Origin: Ophioderma brevispina
Taxonomy: Eukaryota; Echinodermata; Ophiuroidea; Amphilepidida; Ophiodermatidae
DNA length: 64,000 nt
NCBI GenBank assembly: GCA_023653785.1
Contig: JAMKCH010051315.1
Span: 25,012 to 89,011 of the forward strand
Reading direction: 5' to 3'
Shown here: positions 22,645 through 35,039 of the stretch, piece by piece
Position numbering within the stretch: position 1 is the stretch's first letter
How the letters are laid out: each line of letters starts with the position of its first letter
The notes under the pieces: generated by a model
Database searches by the model: none
Told to the model about the DNA's origin: nothing
The model's input: only the letters and a program-made list of their open reading frames with translations
Program-made: the position numbers and the translations under genes

Positions 22645-24035
22645 ATTAATTTTGACACAGATGAGGCAAAGCCTATTAAGAGAGCCATTAAGCTGAGACC
22701 AATATACCTCAATAAAACATGAATTTTGACACAGATGAGGCAAAGCCTATTAAGAGAGCCATTGAGCTGAGACCAATATACCTCAATAAAACATGAATTT
22801 TGACACAGATGAGGCAAAGCCTGTTAAGAGAGCCATTGAGCTGAGACCAATATACCTCAATAAAAACATGAATTTTGACACAGATGAGGCAAAGCCTGTG
22901 AAGAGAGCCAATGAGCTGAGACCAATGTACCTCAACAAACATGAATTTTGACACAGATGAGGCAAAGCCTGTGAAGAGAGCCATTGATCTGAGACCGATA
23001 TACCTCAACAAAAACATGGATTTTGACACAGATGAGGCAAAGCCTGTTAAGAGAGCCATTGAGCTGAGACCAAAATACCTCAATAAAAACATCACTTTTG
23101 ACACAGATAGGGCAAAGCCTGTTAAGAGAGCCATTGAGCTGAGACCAATATACCTCAACAAACAGATGAATTTTGACACAGATGAGGCAAAGCCTGTTAA
23201 GGTCCCAGGAAATGCAAATAGAATGGATGTGGTTTGTGTCAAGTCTACAAGGACAGACGAGAAAGCATTCAATATTTGGGTTGGTGATGACATCATTAGT
23301 GAAACTATTGATTTTTCAGAGAGTAATAGAAAATTCCAGGTGACTGGTGTGAATCTATTCATGGCACTGGATGAAAATCAATAGTTTCACTAATGATGTC
23401 ACTGGTAGTGTATTCTTTTTTGTGGCCCTGTTTATTGGAATGCCCTGTAAAGATTTGGAGTAGGGTTATCATCTCATTTCCTGGGACCTTTAAGAGAGCC
23501 ATTGAGCTAAGACCAAAATACCTCAATAAAAACATGAATTTTGACACAGATAGGGCAAAGCCTGTTAAGAGAGTCATTGAGCCAAGACCAATATACCTCA
23601 ACAAACATAGATTTTGACACAGATGAGACAAAGCCTGTTAAGAGAGCCATTGAGCTAAGATCAATATGCCTCAACAAACATGGATTTTGACACAGATGAG
23701 ACAAAGCCTGTTAAGAGAGCCATTGAGCCAAGAATATACCTCAATAAAAACATGGATTTTGACACAGATGAAGCAAAGGCTGTTAAGAGAGTCATTGAGC
23801 TGAGACCAATATACCTCAATAAACACATGAATTTTGACACAGATGAAGCAAAGCCTGTTAAGAGAGCCATTAAGCTGAGACCAATATACCTCAACAAACA
23901 GATGAATTTTGACACAGATGAGGTAAGGCCGGTGAAGAGAGCCATTGAACTGAAACCAATATACCTCAATAAAACATGAATTATGACACAGATGAGGCAA
24001 AGCCTATTAAGAGAGCCATTAAACTGAGACCAATA
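22645..24035 (+). repeat. 73-75-bp satellite, block I
   Basis: About fourteen head-to-tail units of consensus ATGAATTTTGACACAGATGA...GGCAAAGCCTGTTAAGAGAGCC...ACCAATATACCTCAATAAAAAC. Units are 73, 74 or 75 bp long, differing at the AATAAA(A)AC/AACAAAC junction. In one + frame the unit reads as a 24-25-residue peptide (FDTDEAKPVKRAIELRPIYL). Only the 75-bp units keep this frame, as at 22941-23200, and the other lengths break it, so I treat it as satellite rather than a gene. The opposite strand is also open and gives Cys/Ser-rich nonsense. An inserted element occupies 23201-23489. Confidence 0.9.
23201..23489. mobile_element. Foldback MITE inserted at TTA(A) of a satellite unit
   Basis: The terminal inverted repeats GGTCCCAGGAAATG and CATTTCCTGGGACC flank the insert. 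A second, perfect 28-bp inverted repeat (23288-23315 and 23374-23401) lies inside. Neighbouring satellite units show the empty site CCTGTTAAGAGAGCC. The left junction reads CCTGTTAA-insert and the right insert-TTTAAGAGAGCC, giving a TTA or TTAA target duplication. A TTA duplication with a leading A in the TIR would suit PIF/Harbinger-type (Tourist) MITEs; TTAA would suit piggyBac-type. There is no coding capacity. Confidence 0.8.
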
Positions 24036-25189
24036 TTGCAAGGACACCGAGGGAAATAGGCAGGGGGAAGCTTAAGGTGTATAAAAGTGATCTGGACTGA
24101 TCTTAAAAATATAAACCGCATAAATCATAATAATGGATTTATGAAGGTACTGGCCAATGAGCAAAGATATTTTATAGAAAGTCTGATGACGACCTTTTTT
24201 TAAAGAGTGCGGGAGAGACTAAGTTTTTAATTGGAAAGAGTGAACCATTGAGTTGAAGGGTATAACTAATTGAATTGATGACTCTTATGAATGGGGAACC
24301 TTAATTAATATAATAAGGAAAGGGATATTTAAATATGTAGTAAGGCATGATTATAGATACAACTGTTCATTCTTATAGTTGAAGCGTTTCATAACTATTT
24401 GAAAGAACTGCACATTGGCGTCTGCGTATAGGATGAGGAGCGGAAACAGTCTGACTTCATCGAGAACATCAGGAATAAAGAAAATGAGCATAATCGTGCA
24501 CATACAAGACTTCAACTTGCCGAATGATCAATTGTCCTATTAGCCTTAATTCATATTCGTGAGAATCTTAGAGACTTAAAAGAACACCCAGGAGAACAGA
24601 TATTTTGCCATAATCTCAATTATTGTGCGAACTTGCGTACACTCGCTGTTTTAAAAGGTGTTGGAATTTCAGTTATGAATAGAGAGATATGAATGCATAG
24701 GTGGTGGTTCCGATTTATACACAGGGTAGAGTGACGTCTAGCCCACGATGGTCATAATTAACAAGAACTTCTCCTAAGCAATTTGCAAGATAACATAACT
24801 TTCCTTAGTTCCATATGGTCAGGCCTAACAATAAAGCAAAGAAGTTGCATTGCATATGTGACAACTGTTTAATCCATTACTGCAGAAATGCTTTTTGATT
24901 GATGACTAGGAACATAGGTGGTACAACGTTGAAATTACTTCCTTAGCCAAATCGAACTTGCACCTTTACTACTTTCATAATGCTCGCATTTTACTTTCTA
25001 TGCATAACTTACAAGTGAACCAAAAAATTTCCATAATCAACATACCCCAAGTTTAGTTTGTTGAAAAGCTTTTCTAGAATAATGAAGTTTCAAGGAGAGG
25101 AACTGAACGTTCAAATAGGATGAAAAGAGGGACAGGAAAATGGAAATGAGGATTTAAATGGTGATGATGAATTTAATTTCCAGTATTCG
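24036..25189. other. Unassigned sequence between satellite and retroelement copy A1
   Basis: No open segment with recognisable motifs. It is not repeated in the corresponding position of the other retroelement copies, so it is unlikely to be part of the A/B unit. Nothing else could be supported. Confidence 0.3.
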
Positions 25190-26880
25190 TATCTCGCAGT
25201 TGCTACGGACCGCTGTGGTCACACATTCATGTACTGTACCGTGACAAGCTTAGACTTAGGTGCAACGACTTGCCAGGTTTACAAATAGAATTCTCATTAT
25301 TTTTCGCTTCTATCAAATAAGCAGTTAGATGAACCCTCAGAGAAGAGCTCTGTTCTCTCAAAGTTAAATAATAATTCGCAGTGTTTTCATGAAATTCCAA
25401 AGAGAACGAGAGACTCGTAATGGAGTCCCGTACGTGCTCGGTACGATTGTTTACGTGTGTCTGATTCTAAGCAATGGAGGTACTCAGTATTTTAGAAACT
25501 GGAGGAAGGCCAGTTATGATGTTCTGTGCCCCCTGTTAAGGTTCCTAAATATATGGATGTTTGGTATGACCTGGTTATTTTAGATGGTGTGTTTTGCACA
25601 GCACTCGCAGTGAGCACTGAACAGAAAACGCTAAGAGTGGTTCCCTGAGAGGTTGCGCATAGGCGCCATGCGTCAACTTCATAAAACGCATAGGTGTCCG
25701 TTCAATTAGGCCAGGAAAAATACGCCTCAAGGTAAATCAGAGAGAAGCATTATTGGGTCAGGAGGGTTATTACAGAGAGGTTGTAGCTTGGGTACGGAAT
25801 TGCCCAGAGTGTGTGCACAATGCAAAAACCTACTAGAAAAACGCGCGCTCCGATGTGTGTAACTCAAATGTTTACACGCGCATGGAGAGAATCTCTCTGG
25901 ATATTTTGGGTCCGTTGCCGACCAGTGAAAGATGCAACAAGTATATATTGTGCATAGGGGATCATTTCACTAAATGGATAACCTCGGTTCCACTGCCCAA
26001 CCAGGAAACGAAAACTATTGCCAATGCATTGATAGAGCATGTGATTAGCGTTTTTGGGGTCCCCCGTGAAATTCATACGGACAGGGGTAGTAACTTTGAA
26101 TCCAAACTGTTTCATGAATTGTGTGATCTTTTGGAGATTTCAAAATCTCGTACATCAGGAAATAGGCCACAGGGCTAACGGTCTTATTGAAGCTTTCAAT
26201 CGGACACTAGAAAACATGTTGCGCAATTACTGTGACAAGAATCAGAAAGATTGGGACATGCACCTCCCTTATGTCATGATGGCATATAGATCTTCCATTC
26301 ACGCCTAATGAACTCATGCTTGGATGGAACATCCAGATGCCGATTGACATTCTCTATGGTTCAGTCCAGGATGAGAAGACAGAAGACATGGATAAGTTTG
26401 TGGAGAATCAGAGATTATGGCACAAGTACATGAGGAAGCTCGCCTTAATAATTTCCTTGCAAGTCAGAAACAGAAGCACTACTATGACAAAGGTTCCTCG
26501 TGCTAAAGTTTGCCCCCGGTGATAAAGCTGGTATTATACATACCCGGTATAAAGTCTGGTATTTATCGCCTATCGCCCCCGTAGAGTTGTTGGACGTAGT
26601 CCCAAATTACAAAAGTTCTGGAAGGTCCTTGATAGTGATTATAAACGCTACCTCTGCTGTATAAGTATCGCAGAAGAGCTCCAAAAAGGCTATAATAGTC
26701 CCACGTTTACAAATTAAACCCTACTGGAACGGAAAATCCTGAGAGTCACCCTTGATAGATACTCGTGACCTCTCCATGAACACTTGAATAGTAATGTCTC
26801 TGTGCCCTAATACTCTCAACTGTTCCCGCACGAACCAATCAGGAGCTCGTTTTCAATATATGCCCAACAAACATGACACA
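25190..26880 (+). pseudogene. Ty3/gypsy-like integrase fragment, copy A1
   Basis: The recognisable part starts near 25750 with a zinc-binding region ending in VRNCPEC, then the catalytic core. The first Asp is in ERISLDILGPLP (about 25880), the second in IHTDRGSNFES (about 26078), and the Glu in GLIEAFNR (about 26187) after a frameshift. Then come HLPYVMMAYRSSIHA, NELMLGWN and a C-terminal KHYYDKG part. Frameshifts and a 15-bp deletion after SSIHA break it. Upstream (25190-25740) is a noncoding or degraded segment shared with copies A2 and A3. No protease, RT or RNase H could be found nearby. Confidence 0.8.
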
Positions 26881-27150
26881 TTTGAATGAGGATGACTTTT
26901 GACAGAATGAGTTAAGAGGCCTGTAAAGGGCCATTGAGCTTAGACGCAATACCTCAATACACATGACTTTTTTGACACAGATGAGGCAAAGCCGTTAAGA
27001 GACCATTACCTGAGACCATATTCCTCAATAAAACATGAATTTTGACCAGATAGGGCAAAGCCTGTTAAGAGAGCCATTGAGCTGAGATCAATATACCTCA
27101 ACAAAGAGATGACTTTTGACACAATGGGCCAAGCCTGTTAAAAGAATATG
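26881..27150 (+). repeat. 73-75-bp satellite, block II
   Basis: About four degraded units in the same orientation as block I, with many single-base deletions (for example TTTTGACCAGATAGGGC lacking CA). They show that the retroelement copies are embedded in the satellite locus. Confidence 0.75.
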
Positions 27151-28099
27151 TCAAGATTTTTGTCAACTCGTTTTGACTTCCATTCATAAAATAATTACAT
27201 ACATCATTAATTCCCGAAAAAATTTAATACAAATTTGATGGTAAAATTAACAAATGAGGCAATTTTAGATTTTTGCTTTTGACATACGAAGAAAACGGGC
27301 GGTTTTTGCCATGCTTCATTGATCAAAAGCCCCATTTGCTCTCCTCTTACGTCAAGTGTGAACCAATGCTCACTCCGGTAATAACCCGCTATATCCGTCA
27401 CTAAGGGACTGAATTTGACAAAATTAAGGCTGAAATTGTAGACGATGAATGATTTTGAGTATGAAGATGTTGAAGAAGATGAAGAGATTAGTTAAAGTGT
27501 GAAACAGGATGAGAAGCGCCTCAGAAATGAATGTTGAGACGAGTGGAGTAACTTCGTGCGAGAATTTCATTAAGGAGCGCAGCCGTACAAAAAAACAAAT
27601 GTTTGACCCTGCACGGAACATACAATCAGATCAATGATGATGATGCCATTGATGAGACCGTTTTGGCTGGAAGACTACAACGTTTCGATTGGTAATGGGT
27701 CCTTCATTTCCTATTCCTCAAGATTATTTTAAAAAAACCGTTAGAAAGTTGACAATTTCTCTCAATTGCCTGCCTAATTCATGTCGTGGTTGTCGGTTGC
27801 ATGCAACGTTTTACCGGCGTTCGCCGGCCAGTATGGATTTTGTTCACTTCGATGTCACAATGTCAGTTTGGCAAACTGCGTTGAATTTCAGTTTATCGTC
27901 ATTTATTTTTAAAATAATTATTCTGTATCTGTATACAACGGAAAACAAATCTGATGTTTCTGACCGAATTTGAGCCAGAGCTATAGCTTCAAGCTTCGTC
28001 GACCATGACAAATCAGCTAGTGGTGTTATGTTGTATTCTTGTAACATACTTCAATATCCAGAAGTTGTAGCATTTTTTACTCATAAATGTGATTGCTTT
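27151..28099. other. Unassigned sequence
   Basis: Short frames on both strands (for example 27207-27401 and 27424-27621 on the - strand) have no recognisable motif. No counterpart was found in the second copy of the composite unit. Confidence 0.3.
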
Positions 28100-30330
28100 A
28101 TGACTTGGACAGCCCACGTTGACATATTAAAACCCTACTTGGAACAGGAAAATTCCTGAAGAGACCCTTGATTAATACTAGTGAACTTCCCCCATGAACA
28201 CTTGAATAGCGCAATGTCTCGTTGCCATACTCTCAACTGGTTCACGCACAAACCAATCAGGCGCTTCTTGACTAGTAGTGGGCATAAAGTCAAGCGACCT
28301 CAATGGTTTGGGAATCCCCTAATTAAAAGTCATTCACTTCATAAGTAATTGTCTTTACAATTCAAGTTATAAAACGACCCTGTATGGAAGGCGTAGTTCT
28401 GACCATTTGGGAAAAATGCAGTTTTTTTTTCTTAAAAGGGTTGACTTATCATAAAAGAGAAGCATGACATTTATTTAGGTACGGTTGGTGGCTTCCACTC
28501 TTGTGAAGCCTAGAAAGCTAAAACATTTTTTATAAATATGCATTTTGATATTTTGCTAAGGAATCATGTTTTGAGAAAGATGCATGCCTAAACCAGTAAT
28601 TCTAGTCACTTTCAGAGCAATTGTTATGTCATGAACTAATGGTTAAAGTTGATCAGCACAAAGTAATTTTTTTTATCTTCTGTGTGGTAATAAGCAACAT
28701 AGAATACATGCATTACCGAATTCATTTAATTCCCAATTCCAAATATGGTCGTTAAGGTGGGACTCTCTTGAAATCTTCATTTGTAGAGAGAGAAAGACAC
28801 CTCATTTCCCTCCCTTTCACTACTACATCTTGTTTGTCCAACACAGACTGTCTCGCCTGATAGAATGCCATTCCCACTTACGGGAGTGCCCTAATGAGGG
28901 TGCACAAGTACTACAACCATGAAGCGCCGAAACCTAAACCAGCACCTTAGACTTCAGCACCCGTTAGCTACTAACTGTGCCCACTTTAGCAGGGACCCTA
29001 TACATCACGCAAGCAGACCAATGACCATGACGGGTCGCTGTTCAACCCCCATCTGGCTGGAAACTCCGACGACCACCACCCCTCTTGTGGACCCTGTCCC
29101 GAGAAATCCACCCCCTCCTGCCCCCATCCTTCCCATGAGGACATGGACACCCCATCTACACCACCCTCTCATACGGCCAGAGAACCGATAGTGCTCCTCC
29201 CCTCCTCTCCCTTGACATTCTCCCTCCTGATGAGCTTTTCCCAGAGATACAAACCTGCCAGAGGAGACCGTTACCCCCCAGCAATCCTCCTCCTCCCCAT
29301 CCCCGGTTTTTTATCTTCTCCATTCACATCCAACATACCTGCAAGCGGATCATCGTACAAAGCATGGCCGAGATAAGGCAGGCTGCCTGTTCCCTACCAC
29401 AGGAGCAAGTGCATCAAGAGAGCCAAATGGACAAGGAGTTGGGGTGATGTACAATAAAGAAAGTGGGCCTATTTTGCAGATGGCACTATATATTAAGTGG
29501 ACGGTGGAGCGTGAAGAATGGATAGATCTTTGGAGAAGGAAGGATAAATGGTTTGATTTATTTTATATATACAAATGTGTTACAAGTGTCTCTGGTATAG
29601 TGAGAAGCCTAAGTTTAATTTGGCTTAGGCTGGGGAAAGGACGTCCCCTCACAACACCTCTTCGAAGTGCGTCCCTCTCTGTTTTTGGCTTCACAGAGCA
29701 AATTTGTCATATGTATATAGTTGAATTAAAATTAAGGAATTTGTAAGTTTTTAGGAGACCTTTTTTTATAAATTTGCAGTTGTCTGAGAGACACTTACAA
29801 GTCTTTTGGTTTTTGGAGCTGATAGGGATTGGTCACATAAATCAATAATAAATTAATAAATAATAAATTAGTTTTAATAAAAAGGCAATAGATAATTAAA
29901 ATACTTCGAATCAAGAGGCAAAAGAATAAAATTATATTAATGTGTTATTAAAGTTTGGGTTAATTAACGTTATGTTAAGCTAGTATGTATAGCATTCTTT
30001 CGGATTTTATTTTAAAATTTAGATTTCATAAAGGTAGTGCTTTAAACAACTAAAACTCAAACAAAACATAAAACTGAAATGATTATCTATTGTGTGCTGT
30101 TAAGGTAAAGTTTTCAAAAATTTTTAAAGGGGATTAGTTTTGGAGAATATTTTTGTACCAAATGTGACCTTCCCTAAGCATCTTCCAAGTGAAGTATAAA
30201 TAATTGGTGTCAAACTGTAAATAATTATTTTTGTATACAAAAAAAAATATTAATTTATAGTTTTAACACCAATTTGCTTTAGAATCCTTTGCACACCATT
30301 TACGCTCTCTTTGAGAAAGCCATCGTAAGC
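28100..30330 (+). mobile_element. Retroelement-linked segment B, copy 1
   Basis: The same 2.2-kb segment recurs at 37664-40240 in the same orientation and, like this copy, is followed by an integrase-bearing A segment. Order in both: end of the integrase gene region, a noncoding part, a zinc-finger/Pro-rich coding remnant, an AT-rich part ending in ACACCAATTTGCTT. Differences between the copies are mostly single-base indels. It may include LTR and leader sequence of the Ty3/gypsy-like element, but I could not identify LTR ends (TG...CA) or a primer-binding site. Confidence 0.6.
28850..29440 (+). pseudogene. Zinc-finger/Pro-rich retroelement ORF remnant, copy 1
   Basis: A C2H2-like half finger with RRNLNQHLRLQHP (28925-28964) is followed by CAHF, where copy 2 reads CAHC. 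A Pro/Thr-rich stretch follows, then a basic segment, split over three frames. Zinc fingers of this kind occur at the N-terminus of some non-LTR element proteins and in gag-like proteins; which applies here is not decidable. It lies between two integrase fragments and is broken by indels. Confidence 0.45.
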
Positions 30331-31606
30331 TGTTCAGTAGTTTGTATCTCGCGGATTGCTACGGATGCTGTGGTCACACATTCATGTCACTGTAACCCTG
30401 CTAACAAGCTTTACTTAGGTGCACGACTTGCCATAGTTTACATTAGAATTCTCAATATTTTTTCTGCTTCTTCAAATAGCAGTTAGAAGAACCCTCAAGA
30501 ATAGCTCTTCTTAAAGTTAGATAATAATTTCCAGGGTTTTCTGAATACAAGAGACGGAGAGACTCGTAAGTGGATTCCCGTACGTGCTCGGTAATTATTG
30601 TTTACGTGTGAATGATTCTAAAGCAATGGAGGGTACTCAGATGTTTAGAAAACATGGAGGGAGGCCGTTTAGTGATGTTATGTCCCCTGGTAGGTGTCCT
30701 AAATATATGGATGTTTGGGATGACCTGGTTTATTTTAGATGGTGTGTTGCACAAGCTATCTAGCAGTGATCACTGAACAAGAAAACCGCTAATAGTTGTT
30801 ACCTGAGAGGTTGCCGCCATGAGGCCGCCATAGCGTCAACTTCATAACGCCAAGTGTCCGGGAGAGAAATGGATGTGTGGGAGTTAGGGTCACTTAGGCA
30901 GGAAAAAGAACCCTCAAGGAAATCAGAGACCTAGTATTGGTCAGGTTTTACAGAGAGGTTTGTAGCTTTGTGTACGGAATGCCCCAGAGTGTGCAAAAGC
31001 ACAAACCTACTAAAAAACACGCGGTCCGATGGTACTCCAAATGTTTACACGCGCATGGAGAGAATCTCTCTGGATATTTTGGGTCCGTTGCCGACCAGTG
31101 AAAGAGGCAACAAGTATATATTGTGCATAGGGATCATTTCACTAAATGGATAACCTCGGTTTCCACTGCCTCAACCAGGAACGAAACTAGTGCCATTCAG
31201 TTGATAGAAAAAACAGTGATTAGCGTTTTTGGAGTTCCCCTGTGAAATTCATACGGACAGGGGGGTAGTAACTTTGAAATCCCAACTTTTTCATGAATTG
31301 GGTGAGCTTTGAGATTTTCACAAAATCTTGTACAGCAGGATAGAGGCGACAGGCTATGTCTTATTGACGCTTTCAATCGGACACTAGAAAACATGTTGCG
31401 CAATTACTGTTCACGAATCAGAAAGGATTGGTACATGCACCCTCCCTTATGTCATGATGGCATTAGATCTTCCATTCACGCAAGTACAGGTTTCACTCCT
31501 AATGAACTCATGCTTGGATGGAACATCCAGAATGCCGATGACATCTCTATGGTTCATGATCCAGGATGAGAAAGACATCAATGAGTTTGTGGAGAATCAA
31601 AAGAGA
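30331..31606 (+). pseudogene. Ty3/gypsy-like integrase fragment, copy A2, 5' part
   Basis: Same layout as A1: the shared 5' segment, then DHFTKWITSV-type sequence, a core around AFNRTLENMLRNYC (31365-31406) and STGFTPNELMLGWN (about 31480-31520). It carries the bases after SSIHA that A1 lacks. The reading frame changes many times. At 31607 it is interrupted by the hAT-like element and resumes at 37409. Confidence 0.8.
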
Positions 31607-32179
31607 CAGTGGCGTAACTAGAGGGGGGCAAATTTTATTCTGTCGGTTGAGGTGAGTCCGTTGTACTTAAAAATTTGGTATAACTCCCGGCCGCCATCCA
31701 TTCGCTGGCAAGTATAGGGTTCAGCGAAGTCGTGCATTAAGAAATTTGAAACATTTTGGCTATTATCTTGAAATAGAAATTAAACTAACGTTTTCCCTCT
31801 TTATATATAAACCCAAAACTTTATATTTGCACTTCATCATCGCAACTCGGACTATTCAGAAGTGTTTTGTATATTTTTAATGTACGCATTGTCTGTAGAG
31901 AGACAGTGAAGAAGAGAAGAAAACCTCGATGATTAGCAATGCACCGAGCATAGACCGGGATCGTTTTCTATTGTGCCGTGCGTATCTGAGTATCTCGTTG
32001 GCTACTTAGCCTGCCTTTAAACGTCATGATCATCATGCTGCGTGAAAACTTACATCACATAGGATTGCGTCATAAGATCTTATTTCCATCGTGATATCAC
32101 ACAAAAACTTTTAAAATACAGCGGGTTCTCGAACCGCTAAAAATCCCCCTGGCGGGAGCGGTTAAAATTTTTAAATTAA

Positions 32180-33790
32180 AAAAAAAAAAAAAAAAACCCT
32201 TAACCAAAAAAAAAATCCCCTTAAACCCCAACAAACCCCTCTGCTCTTTTTACTCCCAACCTGGCTTACCCCCACCTATGTCACTGTCTGACTCTTTGTA
32301 TCCAGACCTTCTCTCCTTCGTTGCAAACCACCTAAACCACAACCAAGCCCCTTAAGCCCAGACAACCCCCCCTTAAACCCGGACAACCCCGTTTAAACCC
32401 GGACAACCCACCTTAAACCCTCCCCTTAAGCCAGACAACCCCCCTTAACCAGGACAACCCATGTGTTGCAACGTCCGACGCAATACATACGAAATGCGCC
32501 GTGCATGTGGACGTCTGCGCAGGCATATGCGTATTATGGCAAAAGCAAAACAAACCCTTAAACCCAAAACCCCCCTTGACACCCTTTTCGTCTTGTGCGG
32601 GGGGCTGTGATAGGGGGCGCTGGTTGCGTCTGGTACTTCGGATACTGAGTGTCGTTTCTTAACTTTCTGCTTTAAAAGTGTGAAAGTTTAGTAAAAAAAC
32701 CAAAAAAGCCCCTTAAACCCCAAAAACCCCCTAAAAACCTGGACAACCCCCCTTAAATCGGCCCAACCCTTAAACCACAAACAAGTCCACCCTGAAGCCA
32801 GACACCCCCTTAAGCAAGACAACCCCCTCTTTTTAAACCCGACAACCCACCTCTTTTAAACCAAAACAATCCCCCCAGTCTAAATCCAGACAACCCCTTA
32901 ATTCCCGGACACACCCCCTTTCAACCCGACACCCACCTTAAACCCCAACACCATCCCCCTAAACCCACAACCCCTCCTTAAGCTGGACAACCCCCCTTTT
33001 TAAACCCGGACAACCCCCTTAAACATGGACAAAAACCCACTTAAACTCCGTGCAACCCACCTGTAAAACAACAACCAAGCCCCTTAACCCAGACAACCCC
33101 CCTTAAATCCGGGAACAACACTTTAAACCTGGACAACCCACCAACCCCCAACAATCCCCCATAAGTCCAGACAACACCCCCTCTTAACCCGGACAACACC
33201 CTTTAAACCCAGACAACCCACTCTTCAAACCCCAACAAACACCTTAAACCCAAACAACACCCTTAAAGCTGGACAACCCCCCTTAAACCCGGACACCCCC
33301 CTGAAACCCGGACAACCCCCTTTAAACTCGTGCAACCCACCTTAACCCAGACAACCCCCCTAAACCTGGACAACCCCCCCCTTAAACTCGTTGCAACCAC
33401 CTTAAACCCCACAATCCCCCTAACCCAAAACCCCCCTAAAGCTGACAACCCCCCTTAAAACCCGGACACCCCCCTAAACCTGGGAGACAACCCCCCTTAA
33501 ACAAACTCGTGCAACCCACCTTAAAAACCCAACAAGCCCCCTTAAAGGGCCCGACAACCCCCCCCTTAACCCGGACAGACCCCTTTAAAACCCGGACAAC
33601 CCCCCTAACACCCCCAACACCCCACCTGAAACCCAACAATCCCCTTAAGTCCAGACAACCCCTTAAAACCCGGACAACCCCCTTTAAACCAACAACCCAC
33701 CTTAACCCCAACAATCCCCCTTAAACCCCACCAACCCCCTTAAAGCTGGACAACCCCCATTAACCCGGACAACCCACACCTTAAACCTAA
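32180..33790. repeat. CCCTTAAACCCGGACAA minisatellite
   Basis: About 1.6 kb of imperfect units of 18-22 bp resembling CCCCCTTAAACCCGGACAAC. It is strongly strand-asymmetric (C/A-rich, almost no G) and interrupted by a non-repeat stretch at 32460-32690. Unit lengths vary by single-base indels. Basic or Gly/Val-rich reading frames over it are not genes. It lies wholly inside the hAT-like element. Confidence 0.85.
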
Positions 33791-35039
33791 TCAGCCCGAG
33801 AGTGCATGATTCCCCACCCCTCCATCAAGTGTTCATCATCAAATCGGACTTATGGATCCTTAGATATTTTGTTGTCACAATTTTTTTTTGGGTGAAATAA
33901 CCCCAAATTTAGCCCCATAAATCTGCAAATTCAGGCTCTTGATATGTGTTGTTAGCATAGCTAATTTGCACAACACCATTCCTGCCATTGCTATGCAATT
34001 TAGGTAGGGACCGTTCATTAATTACGAGGGAGGGGGCTTGGGAAAATTTCCAATTGGTTTGAAAAATTATGCAACCCCCTATTTCCTTCCACAATGTAAT
34101 TACCCACCCCCCTACTGCCACATGAAAATTTACACAACCCCCACATTGTACGCATACCATTCATATTACTTCTATATAATTGATAGGCCTAATGCCCTTA
34201 ACTCCTGTTAAATGGTGTCCATTGGGTTCACACAGATGTTCAGGCAAATAAGTTCAATGATCTGATGCTTGGCTTCAATTTTATTTTCAATTTCATATTT
34301 CTTAAAGGGCCCCGGGAAAGCAAACCAGTTTTTCATTACAATAAACCTACCAAGTAAATCTGTGATATCAAAGTCATCAATGTATTCCCATTCCAAAATT
34401 GTAAATGGCACTTAATAAATGTCCTCTCCTGTCTTCGCCTTGAAAGTCTTCCATCATGTACGGATTTCCTGTTGTATTCATCATCCATATCACTATTTAA
34501 AGAGACACCGGCAATTTTGAAAATATGCGCCCTCAAGATTTTTCAAATCAATTATTTTTTGCATGGTTGTAAGGTTCTTTTATATACATACCAAGCCCTC
34601 ACCCGAATGATTAAGACCAAAACACTTCCTTATGGGTAAACAGAACGATTTTATAATGTAAAATATTTTACGTCGCCGGCGACGCTAAATTTCAGCAGAC
34701 GACGACTTTTCTACAGTTACTAACGTCACCAAAACAGATGCAGAAAGCCTGTACAATGCCTTTGTCAGACTCTCGGAACCTAGGACTTTCTCTTGACCAC
34801 TACTGAGAGGAACAAGGATATACGGAGCCGCGAACATTAGTGGTCAGTATCTCTTCCGTTGTTTCAAACGGAGTGTTGGAGAAAAACCCAAAGGCCTTTT
34901 ACATGTCCTGTAATTGCCACTGCTTTAAATCCTAGTACTTGTAACGTGGTGCAAATGACATCAAAACACCTAAAGTTGCATTTCTTCTTTGGAATTAATT
35001 GAGAAGCTGTACAGCTTTATTGAAGCTAGTTCAAAACGT

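Noticed and set aside
22709..23362. Long - strand open frame of 217 codons, Cys/Leu/Ser-rich, with repeated SVSKFMFLLRYIGLSSMALL-type segments
   Set aside because: It is the complementary reading of the 73-75-bp satellite. Tandem repeats without stops stay open in several frames, and the peptide breaks wherever the unit length changes.
22645..24035. CRISPR-like array
   Set aside because: There are no spacers: the repeat units abut and the whole unit is conserved. The context is eukaryotic.
33263..33724. Gly/Val-rich (-) and Pro/Thr/Lys-rich (+) proteins
   Set aside because: Both are translations of the CCCTTAAACCC minisatellite.
32180..33790. Interstitial telomere repeat
   Set aside because: The unit contains CCCTTAAACCC and GGACAA and is 18-22 bp long. 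It is not an array of CCCTAA hexamers.
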